Origin: Sediminicola sp035798135
Lineage (GTDB): Bacteria; Bacteroidota; Bacteroidia; Flavobacteriales; Flavobacteriaceae
Assembly: GCA_035798135.1 (NCBI GenBank)
Contig: JAPFBR010000001.1
Location: 682,001-746,000, forward strand
DNA: 64,000 bases
Direction: 5' to 3'
The stretch's first letter is position 1; every line of letters starts with the position of its first letter. The notes under the pieces are model-generated. The model saw only the letters and a list, made by a program, of their open reading frames with translations, was not told the origin of the DNA and did no database searches. Below are positions 51,057 through 60,738 of this stretch, piece by piece. Both the position numbers and the translations under genes were made by a program.

Positions 51057-52046
51057 TTAAACCAGTCCATTATTTATTAGGTACTCGCCAATTTGGATGG
51101 CATTGGTAGCAGCTCCCTTTCTTAGGTTGTCTGCAACGATCCACATATTCAGGGAGTTGCGTTGGGTTTCATCCCTGCGGATACGGCCAACGAAAACATC
51201 GTCTTTTCCATGGGCGTATATGGGCATGGGATACGTGTTGGTATCAGTATTATCCTGTACGACCACTCCTGGGGTTTCACTTAGTATTTTTCGAACTTCC
51301 GATAGTTCAAAATCATTTTCAAATTCCACATTAACGGATTCCGAATGTCCACCTGCTGTAGGTATTCTTACTGCTGTGGCTGTTACGGAAAATGATCTGT
51401 CGTTAAATATCTTTTGTGGTTCCCTCGCCAATTTCATTTCTTCTTTTGTGTATCCATTTTCTAGGAATACATCGCAATGGGGCAGTGCATTTCTGCCTAT
51501 GGGATAGGGGTAGGCCATTTCGCCCTTTATCCCGGCTATTTCATTTTCCAATTGTTGAACCGCTTTTATACCAGTCCCAGAAACAGATTGGTAGGTGGAA
51601 ACAACCACCCTTTTCATTTTGTACTTTTTATGTAAGGGGGCCAAAACCATGACAAGCTGAATGGTGGAACAGTTGGGATTAGCAATTATTTTATCTTCTT
51701 TGGTCAACTCATGGGCATTAATTTCTGGCACTACCAATTTTTTGGTAGGGTCCATACGCCATGCAGAGGAGTTATCAATTACAGTAGTACCGACTTCCGC
51801 AAATTTCGGAGCCCATTCCATGGAGGTGTCTCCGCCCGCGGAAAATATGGCGATGTCCGGTTTTGCTGTAACAGCATCACTAAGTCCAATAATGGTATAA
51901 TCCCTTCCGTTAAAGGCTAGTTTTTTGCCTACTGATCTTTCAGAGGCTACTAATAATAATTCGGTAATAGGGAAATTGCGCTCTTTAAGAACTTTCAACA
52001 TAACTTCTCCCACCATGCCCGTGGCACCAACAACAGCTACTTTCAT
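51057..52046 (-). CDS. asd: Aspartate-semialdehyde dehydrogenase
   Basis: Asd reduces aspartyl phosphate to the semialdehyde in lysine, threonine and methionine synthesis. The 329-residue protein has the NADP loop VAVVGATGMVGEVMLKVL and the catalytic Cys in IIANPNCSTIQLVM. QSVSGTGIKAVQ and the His/Arg segment AVRIPTAGGHSESVNV follow. A strong promoter lies at 52068-52097. Confidence 0.96.
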   Translation of the reverse strand: MKVAVVGATGMVGEVMLKVLKERNFPITELLLVASERSVGKKLAFNGRDYTIIGLSDAVTAKPDIAIFSAGGDTSMEWAPKFAEVGTTVIDNSSAWRMDPTKKLVVPEINAHELTKEDKIIANPNCSTIQLVMVLAPLHKKYKMKRVVVSTYQSVSGTGIKAVQQLENEIAGIKGEMAYPYPIGRNALPHCDVFLENGYTKEEMKLAREPQKIFNDRSFSVTATAVRIPTAGGHSESVNVEFENDFELSEVRKILSETPGVVVQDNTDTNTYPMPIYAHGKDDVFVGRIRRDETQRNSLNMWIVADNLRKGAATNAIQIGEYLINNGLV

Positions 52047-52067
52047 AGTCGACTAATTTTATGGGGG

Positions 52068-52097
52068 CAAATGTACTTATTCTATAAGATTGCACAA
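52068..52097 (-). promoter_or_regulatory. Bacteroidota-type promoter of asd
   Basis: On the minus strand TTG (52097-52095) and TACATTTG (52075-52068) are 19 bases apart, a perfect consensus match. The asd start lies 21 bases downstream. Confidence 0.78.
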
Positions 52098-52140
52098 GTA
52101 CTTTCGATAAGAATAATTTAAATATAACAAATTGTTAAAT

Positions 52141-52680
52141 TTATAACAAGTGTTTATGAAGTCTGTACATGCCTTTCCATTTGTCAATAATATTGGGAAC
52201 TTCCAAGTTAAAGCTACCTGAAATTTGAAAATTGTTTTTCTTATAAAATTGGAGCGATTGTTCCTGGGTGTCCATGGCTTCCAACCATATGAGATGACAT
52301 TGGTGCACCTTGCTCTGTGCATAAGTCCAATCCATTAAAAGTTGACCTATGCCCAATCCTTGTACCTCTGGGTCTAAATAAATTCTGTGCAGTTTGGTAG
52401 CGGGTTGCCCAGGAAAGTCTTTACATTCAATGCCGAACTGGATTCGCAGGATCCCTATGATATCGGTTTTGTAATTGATAAAATAATATGCCGAACCTGT
52501 TTCGTCCAATTCTTGTTTTAAGTTGGAAACGCTATAGTTTTTATCAAAATAGAATTCCCCATTATCCGTCCATAAATGGTGGTATACAGGGAGGTAAATC
52601 CTTCTTATAACGGCCATCAACAGCTCTTGGTCCTGCAATTGAACTGGCTTTAGGGATATTTCATTAGTTACCTGAATCAT
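52141..52680 (-). CDS. GNAT family N-acetyltransferase
   Basis: The 179-residue protein has the GNAT acetyl-CoA loop LDPEVQGLGIGQLLMDWTYA (Q/R-x-x-G-x-G type) and the following YKKNNFQISGSF strand. I set the start at the ATG of MIQVTNEISL; a TATTTTTG -7-like element (52706-52699) overlaps the longer upstream version. The substrate is not readable. Confidence 0.87.
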   Translation of the reverse strand: MIQVTNEISLKPVQLQDQELLMAVIRRIYLPVYHHLWTDNGEFYFDKNYSVSNLKQELDETGSAYYFINYKTDIIGILRIQFGIECKDFPGQPATKLHRIYLDPEVQGLGIGQLLMDWTYAQSKVHQCHLIWLEAMDTQEQSLQFYKKNNFQISGSFNLEVPNIIDKWKGMYRLHKHLL

Positions 52681-52720
52681 ATGAAGATTATAAAGGCACA
52701 AAAATAGAATTTAAAAAAAT

Positions 52721-52757
52721 AACCACCTAAAACGTCAGCGAAACGGATTAGGTGGTT
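52721..52757 (-). terminator. Terminator of mscL
   Basis: A 10-bp stem AACCACCTAA/TTAGGTGGTT is followed on the minus strand by ATTTTTTTAAA. It lies between the mscL stop and the acetyltransferase gene. Confidence 0.8.
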
Positions 52758-52826
52758 TTGGTTATAGTACAGTAGTGTAGCGATCCATCTTAACTCCTTT
52801 TAAAAGGAAAAGAAAGTTTATCGGTG

Positions 52827-53249
52827 TTATTTTTTAGCAAGCAAATCCCTTATTTCAATCAATAGTTGTTCTTGACTTGGCCCTGCTGGTTTCGCTGGTT
52901 TTGCAGCTTCTTCTTTCTTTTTTGAGTTTTCATAAGCCTTTAAGAAAAGGTATATGAACAAACCTACGATGATAAAGTTGATCAAGGCTTGTACTAAATT
53001 CCCGTAAGTCATTACAGCAGCACCAGCCTCTTGTGCAGCGGCCAAGCTCTCGTAACTTTCCCCGTCTAGGGAGATAAATTTTTGCGTAAAGTCGGTTCCC
53101 CCGGTAAAAACTCCAATAACCGGCATAAGGATGTCATTCACTACAGAGTTGACTATTTTACTGAATGCAGCTCCAATAACAACTGCGGTAGCCAAACTGA
53201 CGATGTCACCTTTCATCAGAAAGGATTTAAAATCTTTAAAAAAACCCAT
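52827..53249 (-). CDS. mscL: Large-conductance mechanosensitive channel
   Basis: MscL opens under membrane tension to release solutes in osmotic downshock. The 140-residue protein has the N-terminal amphipathic FKDFKSFLMKGDIVSLATAV, TM1 with VIGAAFSKIVNSVVNDILMP, a periplasmic loop, TM2 (about 82-105) and a charged C-terminal helix (EQLLIEIRDLLAKK). Confidence 0.96.
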   Translation of the reverse strand: MGFFKDFKSFLMKGDIVSLATAVVIGAAFSKIVNSVVNDILMPVIGVFTGGTDFTQKFISLDGESYESLAAAQEAGAAVMTYGNLVQALINFIIVGLFIYLFLKAYENSKKKEEAAKPAKPAGPSQEQLLIEIRDLLAKK

Positions 53250-53311
53250 GTATTTATAGTTTAATGGTTGATATGCCGCAATATACCCAAAAACCGAAAT
53301 CAGACAAAATT

Positions 53312-54430
53312 TTAATTATTTCTAGAATCAAGGAAAACTCGCTTTACGCGTTGCGAGATTCCTGTTAATAATTCATAGGAAATGGTGTTGGCCCTATTCG
53401 CCATCTTTTCCGCAGAGTTCTGAGGACCAAAAACAATAACCTCGTCCCCTTCTTTGCAATCAATATCAGAAACATCAACCATAATCATGTCCATACAGAC
53501 ATTACCTAAAATAGGGGCCATTTTTCCATTGATATAAACCTGTCCTTTTCCATTTCCGTATGGTCTACCAATACCATCCGCATGGCCAAGTGGCAGGGTG
53601 GCCGTGACTTTTTTGAAACCGGTCTTATACGCCCTATTATAGCCTACACTTTCGTTGGGTTCCAAAACGTGTATTTGAGAGATGATGGTCTTTAAGGTCG
53701 CGATTGGGCGGAGCTGGGCGTCTATTTTGGCCTCATTCCCATAGCCATAAAGCCCTATTCCACTGCGAACCATATCAAACTGGGCTTCCGGATAATTGAT
53801 AATCCCCGAGGTGTTCAGAATATGGCGTTTGGGCTGGTAGCCCAATCTTTCTTCAACTTCTTTTGCAATTCCTTTAAAAGTGTTGATCTGCCTTAAGGTA
53901 AACTCGCGTTCATTATGATCCTCCGTAGCGGCCAAATGGGAAAAAACAGAAACTACCTTAAGCTCGTTTCTAGGGATCAACTTTTCTGTGAGTTTGAGTA
54001 CTTGCTCTTTTTTAAATCCCAAACGGTTTAGGCCTGTATTGAATTTTAGGTGAATGGGATAGTCTTTTTGCCCATGCTTTCTTGCTGTTTCCAAAAAGGT
54101 GTCCAAAATATGTTCTGAATAGATACTGGGTTCCAAACATCTTTCAATGATGGTTTCAAAACCAGATGGCAGGGGATGCAGCACCAAAATAGGGGATTTA
54201 ATTCCGGCATCTCGTAAAACCACTCCTTCCTTGGCATAGGCCACCGCAAAATAATCTACCCCCAATTCTTCCAGCTTCTGTGCCACCCTGACTGAGTCAT
54301 TGCCGTACGCAAAGGCTTTGACAACCCCAAGAAATTTTGTGGAAGGTTCTATTTTGGACCTGAGATATTGGTAGTTGTGTTCAAGGGCACCTAGATCTAT
54401 TTCTAGAACCGTTTCCGTAGCTTTAGGCAT
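53312..54430 (-). CDS. alr: Alanine racemase
   Basis: This PLP enzyme makes D-alanine for peptidoglycan. The 372-residue protein has the PLP-Lys in FLGVVKAFAYGNDSVRVA (about residue 39) and the typical second-strand Tyr in VGYNRAYKTGF. GHADGIGRPY, VCMDMIMVDVSD and a C-terminal ISQRVKRVF are also present. Its 5' end overlaps tdk by 8 bases, so both are likely in one transcript. Confidence 0.96.
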   Translation of the reverse strand: MPKATETVLEIDLGALEHNYQYLRSKIEPSTKFLGVVKAFAYGNDSVRVAQKLEELGVDYFAVAYAKEGVVLRDAGIKSPILVLHPLPSGFETIIERCLEPSIYSEHILDTFLETARKHGQKDYPIHLKFNTGLNRLGFKKEQVLKLTEKLIPRNELKVVSVFSHLAATEDHNEREFTLRQINTFKGIAKEVEERLGYQPKRHILNTSGIINYPEAQFDMVRSGIGLYGYGNEAKIDAQLRPIATLKTIISQIHVLEPNESVGYNRAYKTGFKKVTATLPLGHADGIGRPYGNGKGQVYINGKMAPILGNVCMDMIMVDVSDIDCKEGDEVIVFGPQNSAEKMANRANTISYELLTGISQRVKRVFLDSRNN

Positions 54431-55070
54431 CCGAGCTTTTTTTATCCTGCTTTATTTCTTCCTCTTCTTTAACCTCTATATTCCGTACTCTTTCCTTCAG
54501 CATAGCCCTAAAATAGGCTGCCCTGCTCAATGGCTCATATTCGTCCGTTTCTCCAAGAAGCACCAATTTGTCATTAGTAGATTTTCTAAAGCTGTAATTG
54601 GCTAAATTTCCGGTTCTGGTGCAGATGGCATGTACTTTGGTCACGTATTCAGCAGTTGCCATTAAAGCCGGCATGGGTCCAAATGGGTTTCCCTTAAAGT
54701 CCATATCCAACCCAGCAACCAATACCCGTACTCCCTTGTTTGCCAAATCGTTACAAACGGATATAATCTCATCATCAAAAAATTGGGCTTCGTCAATTCC
54801 AACAACATCGCATCCATCGGCCAAAAGGCGAATGTTAGCCGCTGCGGGCACGGGGGTAGACCGTATTTCATTGGCATCGTGGGAGACCACCATATCCTCA
54901 TGATATCGGGTATCAACAATGGGTTTAAAGATTTCCACTTTTTGCTTTGCAAATTGGGCTCGCTTAAGCCTCCTGATCAGTTCCTCGGTCTTGCCTGAGA
55001 ACATGGAGCCGCAGATAACTTCAATCCAGCCGAATTGTTCCTTGTGGTTAACAGTATTTTCGAGAAACAT
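54423..55070 (-). CDS. tdk: Thymidine kinase
   Basis: Tdk phosphorylates thymidine in the salvage route. The 215-residue protein has the P-loop CGSMFSGKTEELIRRLKRA, DEAQFFDDEI and the lasso region TKVHAICTRTGNLANYSF. The zinc-binding Cys residues of most type II kinases are largely missing: only the first is seen (ICTRTG), and PLSRAAYF replaces the second pair. The charged C-terminal tail EVKEEEEIKQDKK is unusual. Paired with alr. Confidence 0.95.
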   Translation of the reverse strand: MFLENTVNHKEQFGWIEVICGSMFSGKTEELIRRLKRAQFAKQKVEIFKPIVDTRYHEDMVVSHDANEIRSTPVPAAANIRLLADGCDVVGIDEAQFFDDEIISVCNDLANKGVRVLVAGLDMDFKGNPFGPMPALMATAEYVTKVHAICTRTGNLANYSFRKSTNDKLVLLGETDEYEPLSRAAYFRAMLKERVRNIEVKEEEEIKQDKKSSDA

Positions 55071-55254
55071 TTTGTAATTTTAGACGAAAGTAATATGTTT
55101 TTCGTTCCTATTTTATAGAACCATAAAATTATTAAAAAAATACACCTTTGGGCTTAGATGCAATAAAAAGTTGTGAGTAAGCATAAAACGGCTTATTATA
55201 GGGTTGATAAACAGGTATTTATTCAGGTGTTTACCTATATTAAAAAATAGAAAG

Positions 55255-55950
55255 ATGAAAAGAAAACTGAAAGAAGAATTGGTTCGCATATCCTCAGATA
55301 TTATTACCTCAAAGGATCTGCACAATATTTCCGATATGTATGAAGCAGCAAGGGGACTATATGAAAAATTGGCTGTGCTTAAATTTATAGATGAAAGGTT
55401 GAGCGATGTAGAGGTTGATGTTACCACAAATGCCATTGCAGCAAAATTTGAAAAAATGGCCACGGCTGTTTTGGAAGGAAATTCCGCTGTACCCGAAAAC
55501 AATCCACATGAGGAAGATATAATTACCCAGGGAATAGATACCATAAAGGACATGGTCTCGGAGATGCCCAACGGAAAAGGGATTGATGAGGTTTTGGCAG
55601 AATTTATGGCACAGCCCAATTATGCCAAAAATGATAAGGAACTATTTGAGCCTCAAAAAAAGGAGCAACCCCTTCCAGAATTTACCCCTCCTTTACAAGC
55701 TACAGCCAATGGAAAATCGGCAAAGGAGATCAAAGTGGATCTAAATGACCGCTTGGCATTTGTAAAGCATTTGTTCAATAATAGTACAGAGGACTATAAT
55801 AGGGTGATATCCCAATTAAATACCATTGCCTCGGAGGAACGGTCAATTGCCTTTATAATCAATATGGTAAAACCAGATTATAACAATTGGGAGGGTAAAG
55901 AACAATATGCCGCGCGATTTATGGGATTGATTGAGCGCAGGTTTTCGTAA
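55255..55950 (+). CDS. Hypothetical conserved protein (231 residues)
   Basis: I do not recognise a domain. The protein is helical and charged: residues 1-60 start MKRKLKEELVRISSDIITSK, a Pro-rich linker follows near 130-150 (QKKEQPLPEFTPPLQATANG), and a C-terminal helical block contains VDLNDRLAFVKHLFNNSTED and PDYNNWEGKEQYAARFMGLI. The last part looks like a small interaction domain; a conserved Flavobacteriaceae protein of unknown role is the safest call. Start set at the ATG of MKRKLKEE. A strong terminator follows. Confidence 0.75.
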   Translation: MKRKLKEELVRISSDIITSKDLHNISDMYEAARGLYEKLAVLKFIDERLSDVEVDVTTNAIAAKFEKMATAVLEGNSAVPENNPHEEDIITQGIDTIKDMVSEMPNGKGIDEVLAEFMAQPNYAKNDKELFEPQKKEQPLPEFTPPLQATANGKSAKEIKVDLNDRLAFVKHLFNNSTEDYNRVISQLNTIASEERSIAFIINMVKPDYNNWEGKEQYAARFMGLIERRFS

Positions 55951-55975
55951 ATAAGATTGAATATCATTAAATACC

Positions 55976-56014
55976 GCAGCCGAAAATTGGGTCAACAATT
56001 TTCGGCTGCCTATT
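55976..56014 (+). terminator. Intrinsic terminator between the hypothetical gene and rsmI
   Basis: A perfect 14-bp stem (GCAGCCGAAAATTG/CAATTTTCGGCTGC, 6-base loop) is followed by CTATTTTT. Confidence 0.85.
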
Positions 56015-56035
56015 TTTGGACTTTTAAACAACGAC

Positions 56036-56707
56036 ATGGGAAAATTATATATAGTTCCTACACCAATAGGCAATTTGGAAGATATTACCCTTAGAGCACT
56101 TAGAATCCTAAAAGAGGTAGATCTCATCCTTGCAGAGGACACTAGAACAAGTGGTAAATTGCTGCACCATTATTCCATTGGAACCCCTATGCAGAGCCAC
56201 CACATGCACAATGAGCACAAAACGGTGGAATCTCTAGTAAAAAGGATGCAAGCGGGGGATACCATGGCTCTAATCTCCGATGCCGGGACTCCGGCAATTT
56301 CGGACCCCGGTTTTCTATTGACCAGGGCCTGTGTAGAAAATGGGATTGAGGTAGATTGCCTTCCCGGAGCAACGGCCTTTGTACCCGCTTTGGTAAACAG
56401 TGGACTTCCCAATGATAAATTTGTATTTGAGGGCTTCCTTCCCGTAAAAAAAGGAAGACAGACCCGCTTGTTGTTGTTGGCCGAAGAGACAAGGACCATT
56501 ATATTTTATGAGTCGCCCCATAAATTAATCAAGACCCTGACCAATTTTGTGGAGTATTTTGGGGCGGATAGGCCCATTTCGGTTTCTAGGGAGCTCACTA
56601 AAATGTATGAAGAAACCATCAGAGGGACGGCAACAGAAGTTCTGGCGCATTATACTTTCAAGCCGCCCAAGGGTGAGATTGTGATTGTGGTAGGGGAAAA
56701 AAATTAA
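56036..56707 (+). CDS. rsmI: 16S rRNA (cytidine-1402-2'-O)-methyltransferase
   Basis: RsmI methylates C1402 of 16S rRNA. The 223-residue protein is of the tetrapyrrole-methylase fold: KLYIVPTPIGNLEDITLRAL at the start, LAEDTRTSGKLLHHY, LISDAGTPAISDPGF, LPGATAFVPALVNSGL and FEGFLPVKKGRQ. The shorter length, without the extra C-terminal domain of some homologues, is common in Bacteroidota. Confidence 0.95.
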   Translation: MGKLYIVPTPIGNLEDITLRALRILKEVDLILAEDTRTSGKLLHHYSIGTPMQSHHMHNEHKTVESLVKRMQAGDTMALISDAGTPAISDPGFLLTRACVENGIEVDCLPGATAFVPALVNSGLPNDKFVFEGFLPVKKGRQTRLLLLAEETRTIIFYESPHKLIKTLTNFVEYFGADRPISVSRELTKMYEETIRGTATEVLAHYTFKPPKGEIVIVVGEKN

Positions 56708-56745
56708 TTTTAAGAAATTGATGGGAAAATGCTACATTGGGGGCA

Positions 56746-57873
56746 ATGATTACGCCTTGGTTCATTTCTCTTTTTACTTTTGTGGCGGTATATTTTCTTG
56801 ACCGATGGGAAAATAAGCATATCAAATCCCTTTTCGATTGGGCCCCGGCCATCTTACTGGCGTATATTATTCCTGCCTTGATCTCTTTTGTGTTGCATTC
56901 CGATTTTTCCCAGGACACTATTCACAATTACAGCAAAGAGTATTTTATACCTCTTGCCATTATTGCCGTAATGAGCAGTTTATCCCTAGGGCAGTTAAAG
57001 TCCATTGGATGGAAACCAATTGTGCTGTTCGTTGCAGGGTCTTTGGTCATTGCGACACTTCCGGTGCTCTTGGCATTGGGGTTTTTTGAGACAAATTTAA
57101 TTTCCAACACCTTGGTAGCAGAAGGTTATTGGAAGGGTATCCCTCCTATTGTTGGCAGTTGGATTGGAGGCAGCACCAGTCAATTGGTTTTAAAAGAACT
57201 GGTCGACTGTCCAGAAAATATTTTCCTTTCTGTTTTGGTCATGGATACCGTGTTGGTTAACATTTGGACCATTTTGATGTTTCAATGTATAAAAAAAAGT
57301 AAGTATTTGAACACTTTGTTCAAGATTTCCGACGTTGCCCTACCCGAAGAAATACGGACAGAAAAAGGGAGGGTTCTGCCCCCCATATGGTGCGGAATTT
57401 TGATGTTTCTACTGGTGGTTCTATGCAATTGGATGATAGATCTTTTTGTAGTTAAGATCGTTGTACTCTCTGTTTTAGGACTGCTTTTGGGCAATTTATT
57501 GCCTTATTGGAATTTTAGCTTTGCTTTAAAGGCGGGAGGGGTTCTTATATTGGTGGTAATGGCCGTCCTAGGTCTTAAATTACAAATGAGCACCCTTGGT
57601 TTTGACACCCAGTTCCTAGGGTTTTTGGTGGTTTGGTTATTGGGTCATTTTGTATTTATGGTGGGCCTCGCAAAAGTCTTGAACTTAAATATGGCTTGGG
57701 TTCCCATTGCCAGTATGGCCAATGTTGGCGGGATAGCTACGGCTCCAGCGGTAACGGCTGCCTATAATAAAAAATGGATGCCACATGCCATCGTGTTGGC
57801 CATATTAAGCATGGCAACCGGCACTTTTTGGGGCATGTTGACCATTTATTTATTGGAATTGATTCTATTTTAA
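56746..57873 (+). CDS. DUF819 family membrane protein
   Basis: This 375-residue integral membrane protein has about ten hydrophobic helices, with the DUF819 signature around LVAEGYWKGIPPIVGSWIGG and a late TAPAVTAAYNKKWMPHAIVL. Members are uncharacterised and thought to be transporters. The start is set at the ATG of MITPWFISL with a GGGGG stretch just before it; a TTG three codons earlier is possible. Confidence 0.85.
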   Translation: MITPWFISLFTFVAVYFLDRWENKHIKSLFDWAPAILLAYIIPALISFVLHSDFSQDTIHNYSKEYFIPLAIIAVMSSLSLGQLKSIGWKPIVLFVAGSLVIATLPVLLALGFFETNLISNTLVAEGYWKGIPPIVGSWIGGSTSQLVLKELVDCPENIFLSVLVMDTVLVNIWTILMFQCIKKSKYLNTLFKISDVALPEEIRTEKGRVLPPIWCGILMFLLVVLCNWMIDLFVVKIVVLSVLGLLLGNLLPYWNFSFALKAGGVLILVVMAVLGLKLQMSTLGFDTQFLGFLVVWLLGHFVFMVGLAKVLNLNMAWVPIASMANVGGIATAPAVTAAYNKKWMPHAIVLAILSMATGTFWGMLTIYLLELILF

Positions 57874-57941
57874 AAAAGCTGATAAGACGCGGTGATATTA
57901 ATTTTTTTTAATTCAAAAATAGTTATCAATCTTCTAGTGAA

Positions 57942-59564
57942 TTAGAATTGTAGATTGACAAATTCAAACGTACTTCCACTAAACAACCCCTTGTCCGATA
58001 GTTTGAGATCGGGAATCACCAAGAGGGCCATAAAGGATAAGGTCATAAAGGGAGCCTTTAAGGTACAACCCAAGGCTTTCGATAAGGTGTCAATTTCTTG
58101 GTACAGTCTTCCTGTTTCCCAGCCATCTTTATCGCTCATAATTCCCGCTACCGGGAGGGCCAAACTCTTTTGATTATCGGGCCCAATGGCGCATATCCCA
58201 CCTTGGTTTTTTATGATGAGGTTTACGGCTCTACAAATCTCCTCATCGGTAGTACCTACTGCTATGATATTGTGGGAATCATGGGCCACGGAACTGGCAA
58301 TGGCACCTTTTTTTAAACCAAAATTTTTGATAAACCCAATAGCTGGAGGCTTGTTGTTATACCGGTTTACAACGACCATTTTTAAGACATCTGTAGTTGT
58401 ATTGGAAATCAGGTTGCCGTTTTGTGTAAGATTTTTGGCCTCAATTTCTTTGGTGATAAGCTCCCCATCCAAAGCCTCAATGACCCGGATATTATCCCCA
58501 TTCGCTTTGAGGAAAAAGTCCTCCTTTATTTTTGGGTGTACCTTAAAATTATTTGGTGTTTCAAAGGGGATGGCGGCAAGTTTGGATAAGCCGTTTTCTG
58601 CAACCAGTTCCCCATTGATATAGGTTTGAACTACCTTGAAATCCTTTAAGTCTTCCACGATGATGAAATCGGCGGCATCACCTTCTCTTAAAAGGCCAAC
58701 ATCCATCTTATAGTGTTTGACCGGGTTGACACAAGCTGCCTGTAGCACCTTAAAGACATCCACTCCCTTGGCAACAGCACGTGCACAAAGATCATTTATA
58801 TGTCCCACGAGCAAATCATCCGGGTGTTTGTCATCTGAACAGAACATCATCCGTTCAAAGTGCTCTGGGAGCAATGGAATGAGCGCTTCAAAGTTTTTGG
58901 CGGCACTGCCCTCCCTAATGATCACTTTCATACCTAGGGCCAATTTTTCTTGCGCCTCCGCCAAGGTAAAACACTCATGGTCCGTGGTAATACCTGCAGC
59001 ACAATATTTTTTGGCCTCTGTACCTCGAAGACCTGGGGCATGGCCATCCACGGGTTTGTTGTAATGTTTTGCCCAGGCAATTTTTTGTAAGACTTCCGGG
59101 TCATTGTATAAAACCCCAGGATAATTCATCATTTCCGATAAATAATAAATATCGGGCGAAGCCAAAAGATCTTTTACCCCATCAGCGTCTATAGTAGCAC
59201 CTGCGGTCTCAAAAGAGGTCGCCGGGACACAGGAAGGGGCTCCAAAATGAAATTTTAAAGGCGACTTTTTTCCGTTGGCGATCATAAAATGCACGCCTTC
59301 AGTTCCCAATACGTTGGCAATTTCGTGGGGATCGGAAACTGTGGCCACTGTTCCGTGCAGTACCGCAAGTCTAGCAAATTCCGTAGGTACCAGCATAGAA
59401 CTTTCTATATGGATATGGGCGTCTATAAAGCCAGGGAGAATATAGTTTTTGTGATCGTGCTCCATTTTCTGAATGGCAATGATCTTGCCTTTTTCCACGG
59501 TTACTTCAGCAGAAAAAATACTTCCCTCTTCAATGGAGACGAATTGGCCTAGAATTTTTTTCAT
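57942..59564 (-). CDS. ade: Adenine deaminase
   Basis: This metal-dependent hydrolase converts adenine to hypoxanthine. The 540-residue protein has the amidohydrolase order GFIDAHIHIESSMLVPTEFA, DHECFTLAEAQ, FCSDDKHPDDLLVGH and the C-terminal ASSVAHDSHNIIAVGTTDEE, together with VAGIMSDKDGWETGR. This is the Ade (not Add) family. It starts one base from the end of the next minus-strand gene. Confidence 0.95.
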   Translation of the reverse strand: MKKILGQFVSIEEGSIFSAEVTVEKGKIIAIQKMEHDHKNYILPGFIDAHIHIESSMLVPTEFARLAVLHGTVATVSDPHEIANVLGTEGVHFMIANGKKSPLKFHFGAPSCVPATSFETAGATIDADGVKDLLASPDIYYLSEMMNYPGVLYNDPEVLQKIAWAKHYNKPVDGHAPGLRGTEAKKYCAAGITTDHECFTLAEAQEKLALGMKVIIREGSAAKNFEALIPLLPEHFERMMFCSDDKHPDDLLVGHINDLCARAVAKGVDVFKVLQAACVNPVKHYKMDVGLLREGDAADFIIVEDLKDFKVVQTYINGELVAENGLSKLAAIPFETPNNFKVHPKIKEDFFLKANGDNIRVIEALDGELITKEIEAKNLTQNGNLISNTTTDVLKMVVVNRYNNKPPAIGFIKNFGLKKGAIASSVAHDSHNIIAVGTTDEEICRAVNLIIKNQGGICAIGPDNQKSLALPVAGIMSDKDGWETGRLYQEIDTLSKALGCTLKAPFMTLSFMALLVIPDLKLSDKGLFSGSTFEFVNLQF

Positions 59565-60155
59565 CTAAACGTGTTTCCCTTTTTCCCATCCATGTTTCCC
59601 CAGGTATATGTTGCCACTCTCAACGGCACCTTCTTCAATGGAGGTACCCATGGAATCGTTCCATCTGTTGAGATAACCGAAAAGGGAGATTACGCCCAAC
59701 ATTTCAACAATTTCTCCTTCGTTCCAATGGGTATACAATCGCTCTTTAATTTCGGCGTCCACTGCATTGGGCACTTGGGAGGCCAACAATGAAAAATCCA
59801 AGGCGGCCCTTTCAGCTTCCGAGAATGAGGGATGCGTACGATATTCCCAAATATTGTCCAATTGATCCTGTTCTGCACCATAACGTTCGGCGGCCCTTAT
59901 GGCATGAGCTTGGCAATACCGGCATCCAGTAGCGTTGCTGCTTACCCAAGCGATCATTCGTTTTAAGGCGGAAGTTACCCTCCCTTCGTTGGCCATAACA
60001 GCTTTGTTCAAATTGATGAATGCCTTTGAAATAGCTGGCCTGTGCTGCATGGTCAGCACCGAATTTGGGCAGAATCCCAAGGTCTCGTTAAAGAACTTTG
60101 CAAGTTCTTCGGTTTCATTATCATGGGTAGGGTCTAAGGGTGTGACTAATGGCAT
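59565..60155 (-). CDS. Peroxidase-related AhpD/CMD-fold protein
   Basis: The 196-residue protein is of the carboxymuconolactone-decarboxylase/AhpD superfamily. Its redox motif is TGCRYCQAHAIRAAERYG (CxxC plus His). The N-terminus TPLDPTHDNETEELAKFFNE and the second-half NRWNDSMGT are typical for the alkylhydroperoxidase-like, peroxidase-related group. It abuts ade and faces the osmC-type gene across a 55-bp gap, so it probably belongs to oxidative-stress defence. Confidence 0.88.
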   Translation of the reverse strand: MPLVTPLDPTHDNETEELAKFFNETLGFCPNSVLTMQHRPAISKAFINLNKAVMANEGRVTSALKRMIAWVSSNATGCRYCQAHAIRAAERYGAEQDQLDNIWEYRTHPSFSEAERAALDFSLLASQVPNAVDAEIKERLYTHWNEGEIVEMLGVISLFGYLNRWNDSMGTSIEEGAVESGNIYLGKHGWEKGKHV

Positions 60156-60210
60156 ATTTGTATATTTATGTTGTATTTTTGAATCCTACAAGTAACAAAA
60201 AATTAAGATC

Positions 60211-60633
60211 ATGACAAATCATATTTCTACCAAATGGCTCGGTAATATGGCCTTTGAAAGCACCAATCCATCAGGAATGAACCTTCGTATAGATGCAGGA
60301 CCGGAGAACGGGGGCGAAGGAGATGGCTATAGACCCAAAGCCCTTATGTTATCGGGGTTGGCAGGATGCTCTGGACTGGATGTTGCCTCGATGATAAAGA
60401 AAATGAAATTGGAGGTAGATGAATTTCATATGGAAACCATTGCGAATCTGACCGAGGAGGATCCTAAATTTTATGATAAGGTTACTCTGGAATACCATTT
60501 TCATGGCAGTAATTTATCGGAACATAAACTACAAAGAGCCATTGACTTGTCCGTCGAGAAGTATTGTGGGGTCATGGAGATGTTCAGAAAGTTTGCAGAA
60601 CTGGAGATCAAGACAATTTTTCACCATAAATAG
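60211..60633 (+). CDS. OsmC/Ohr family protein
   Basis: The 140-residue protein has the two redox Cys positions of the OsmC family: LAGCSGLDVASMIKKM (about residue 50) and VEKYCGVMEMF (about 112). It reduces organic hydroperoxides or related molecules. It is divergent from the AhpD-fold gene. Confidence 0.9.
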   Translation: MTNHISTKWLGNMAFESTNPSGMNLRIDAGPENGGEGDGYRPKALMLSGLAGCSGLDVASMIKKMKLEVDEFHMETIANLTEEDPKFYDKVTLEYHFHGSNLSEHKLQRAIDLSVEKYCGVMEMFRKFAELEIKTIFHHK

Positions 60634-60738
60634 GCTATAGGGTTTAGAGCAAATGCTAGTATAGGCTTAAATAATTCAAATTAATAACTTGTCCCATTTA
60701 CTTATTTGGGTAAAATCCTATTAACCGATACGAATTCT

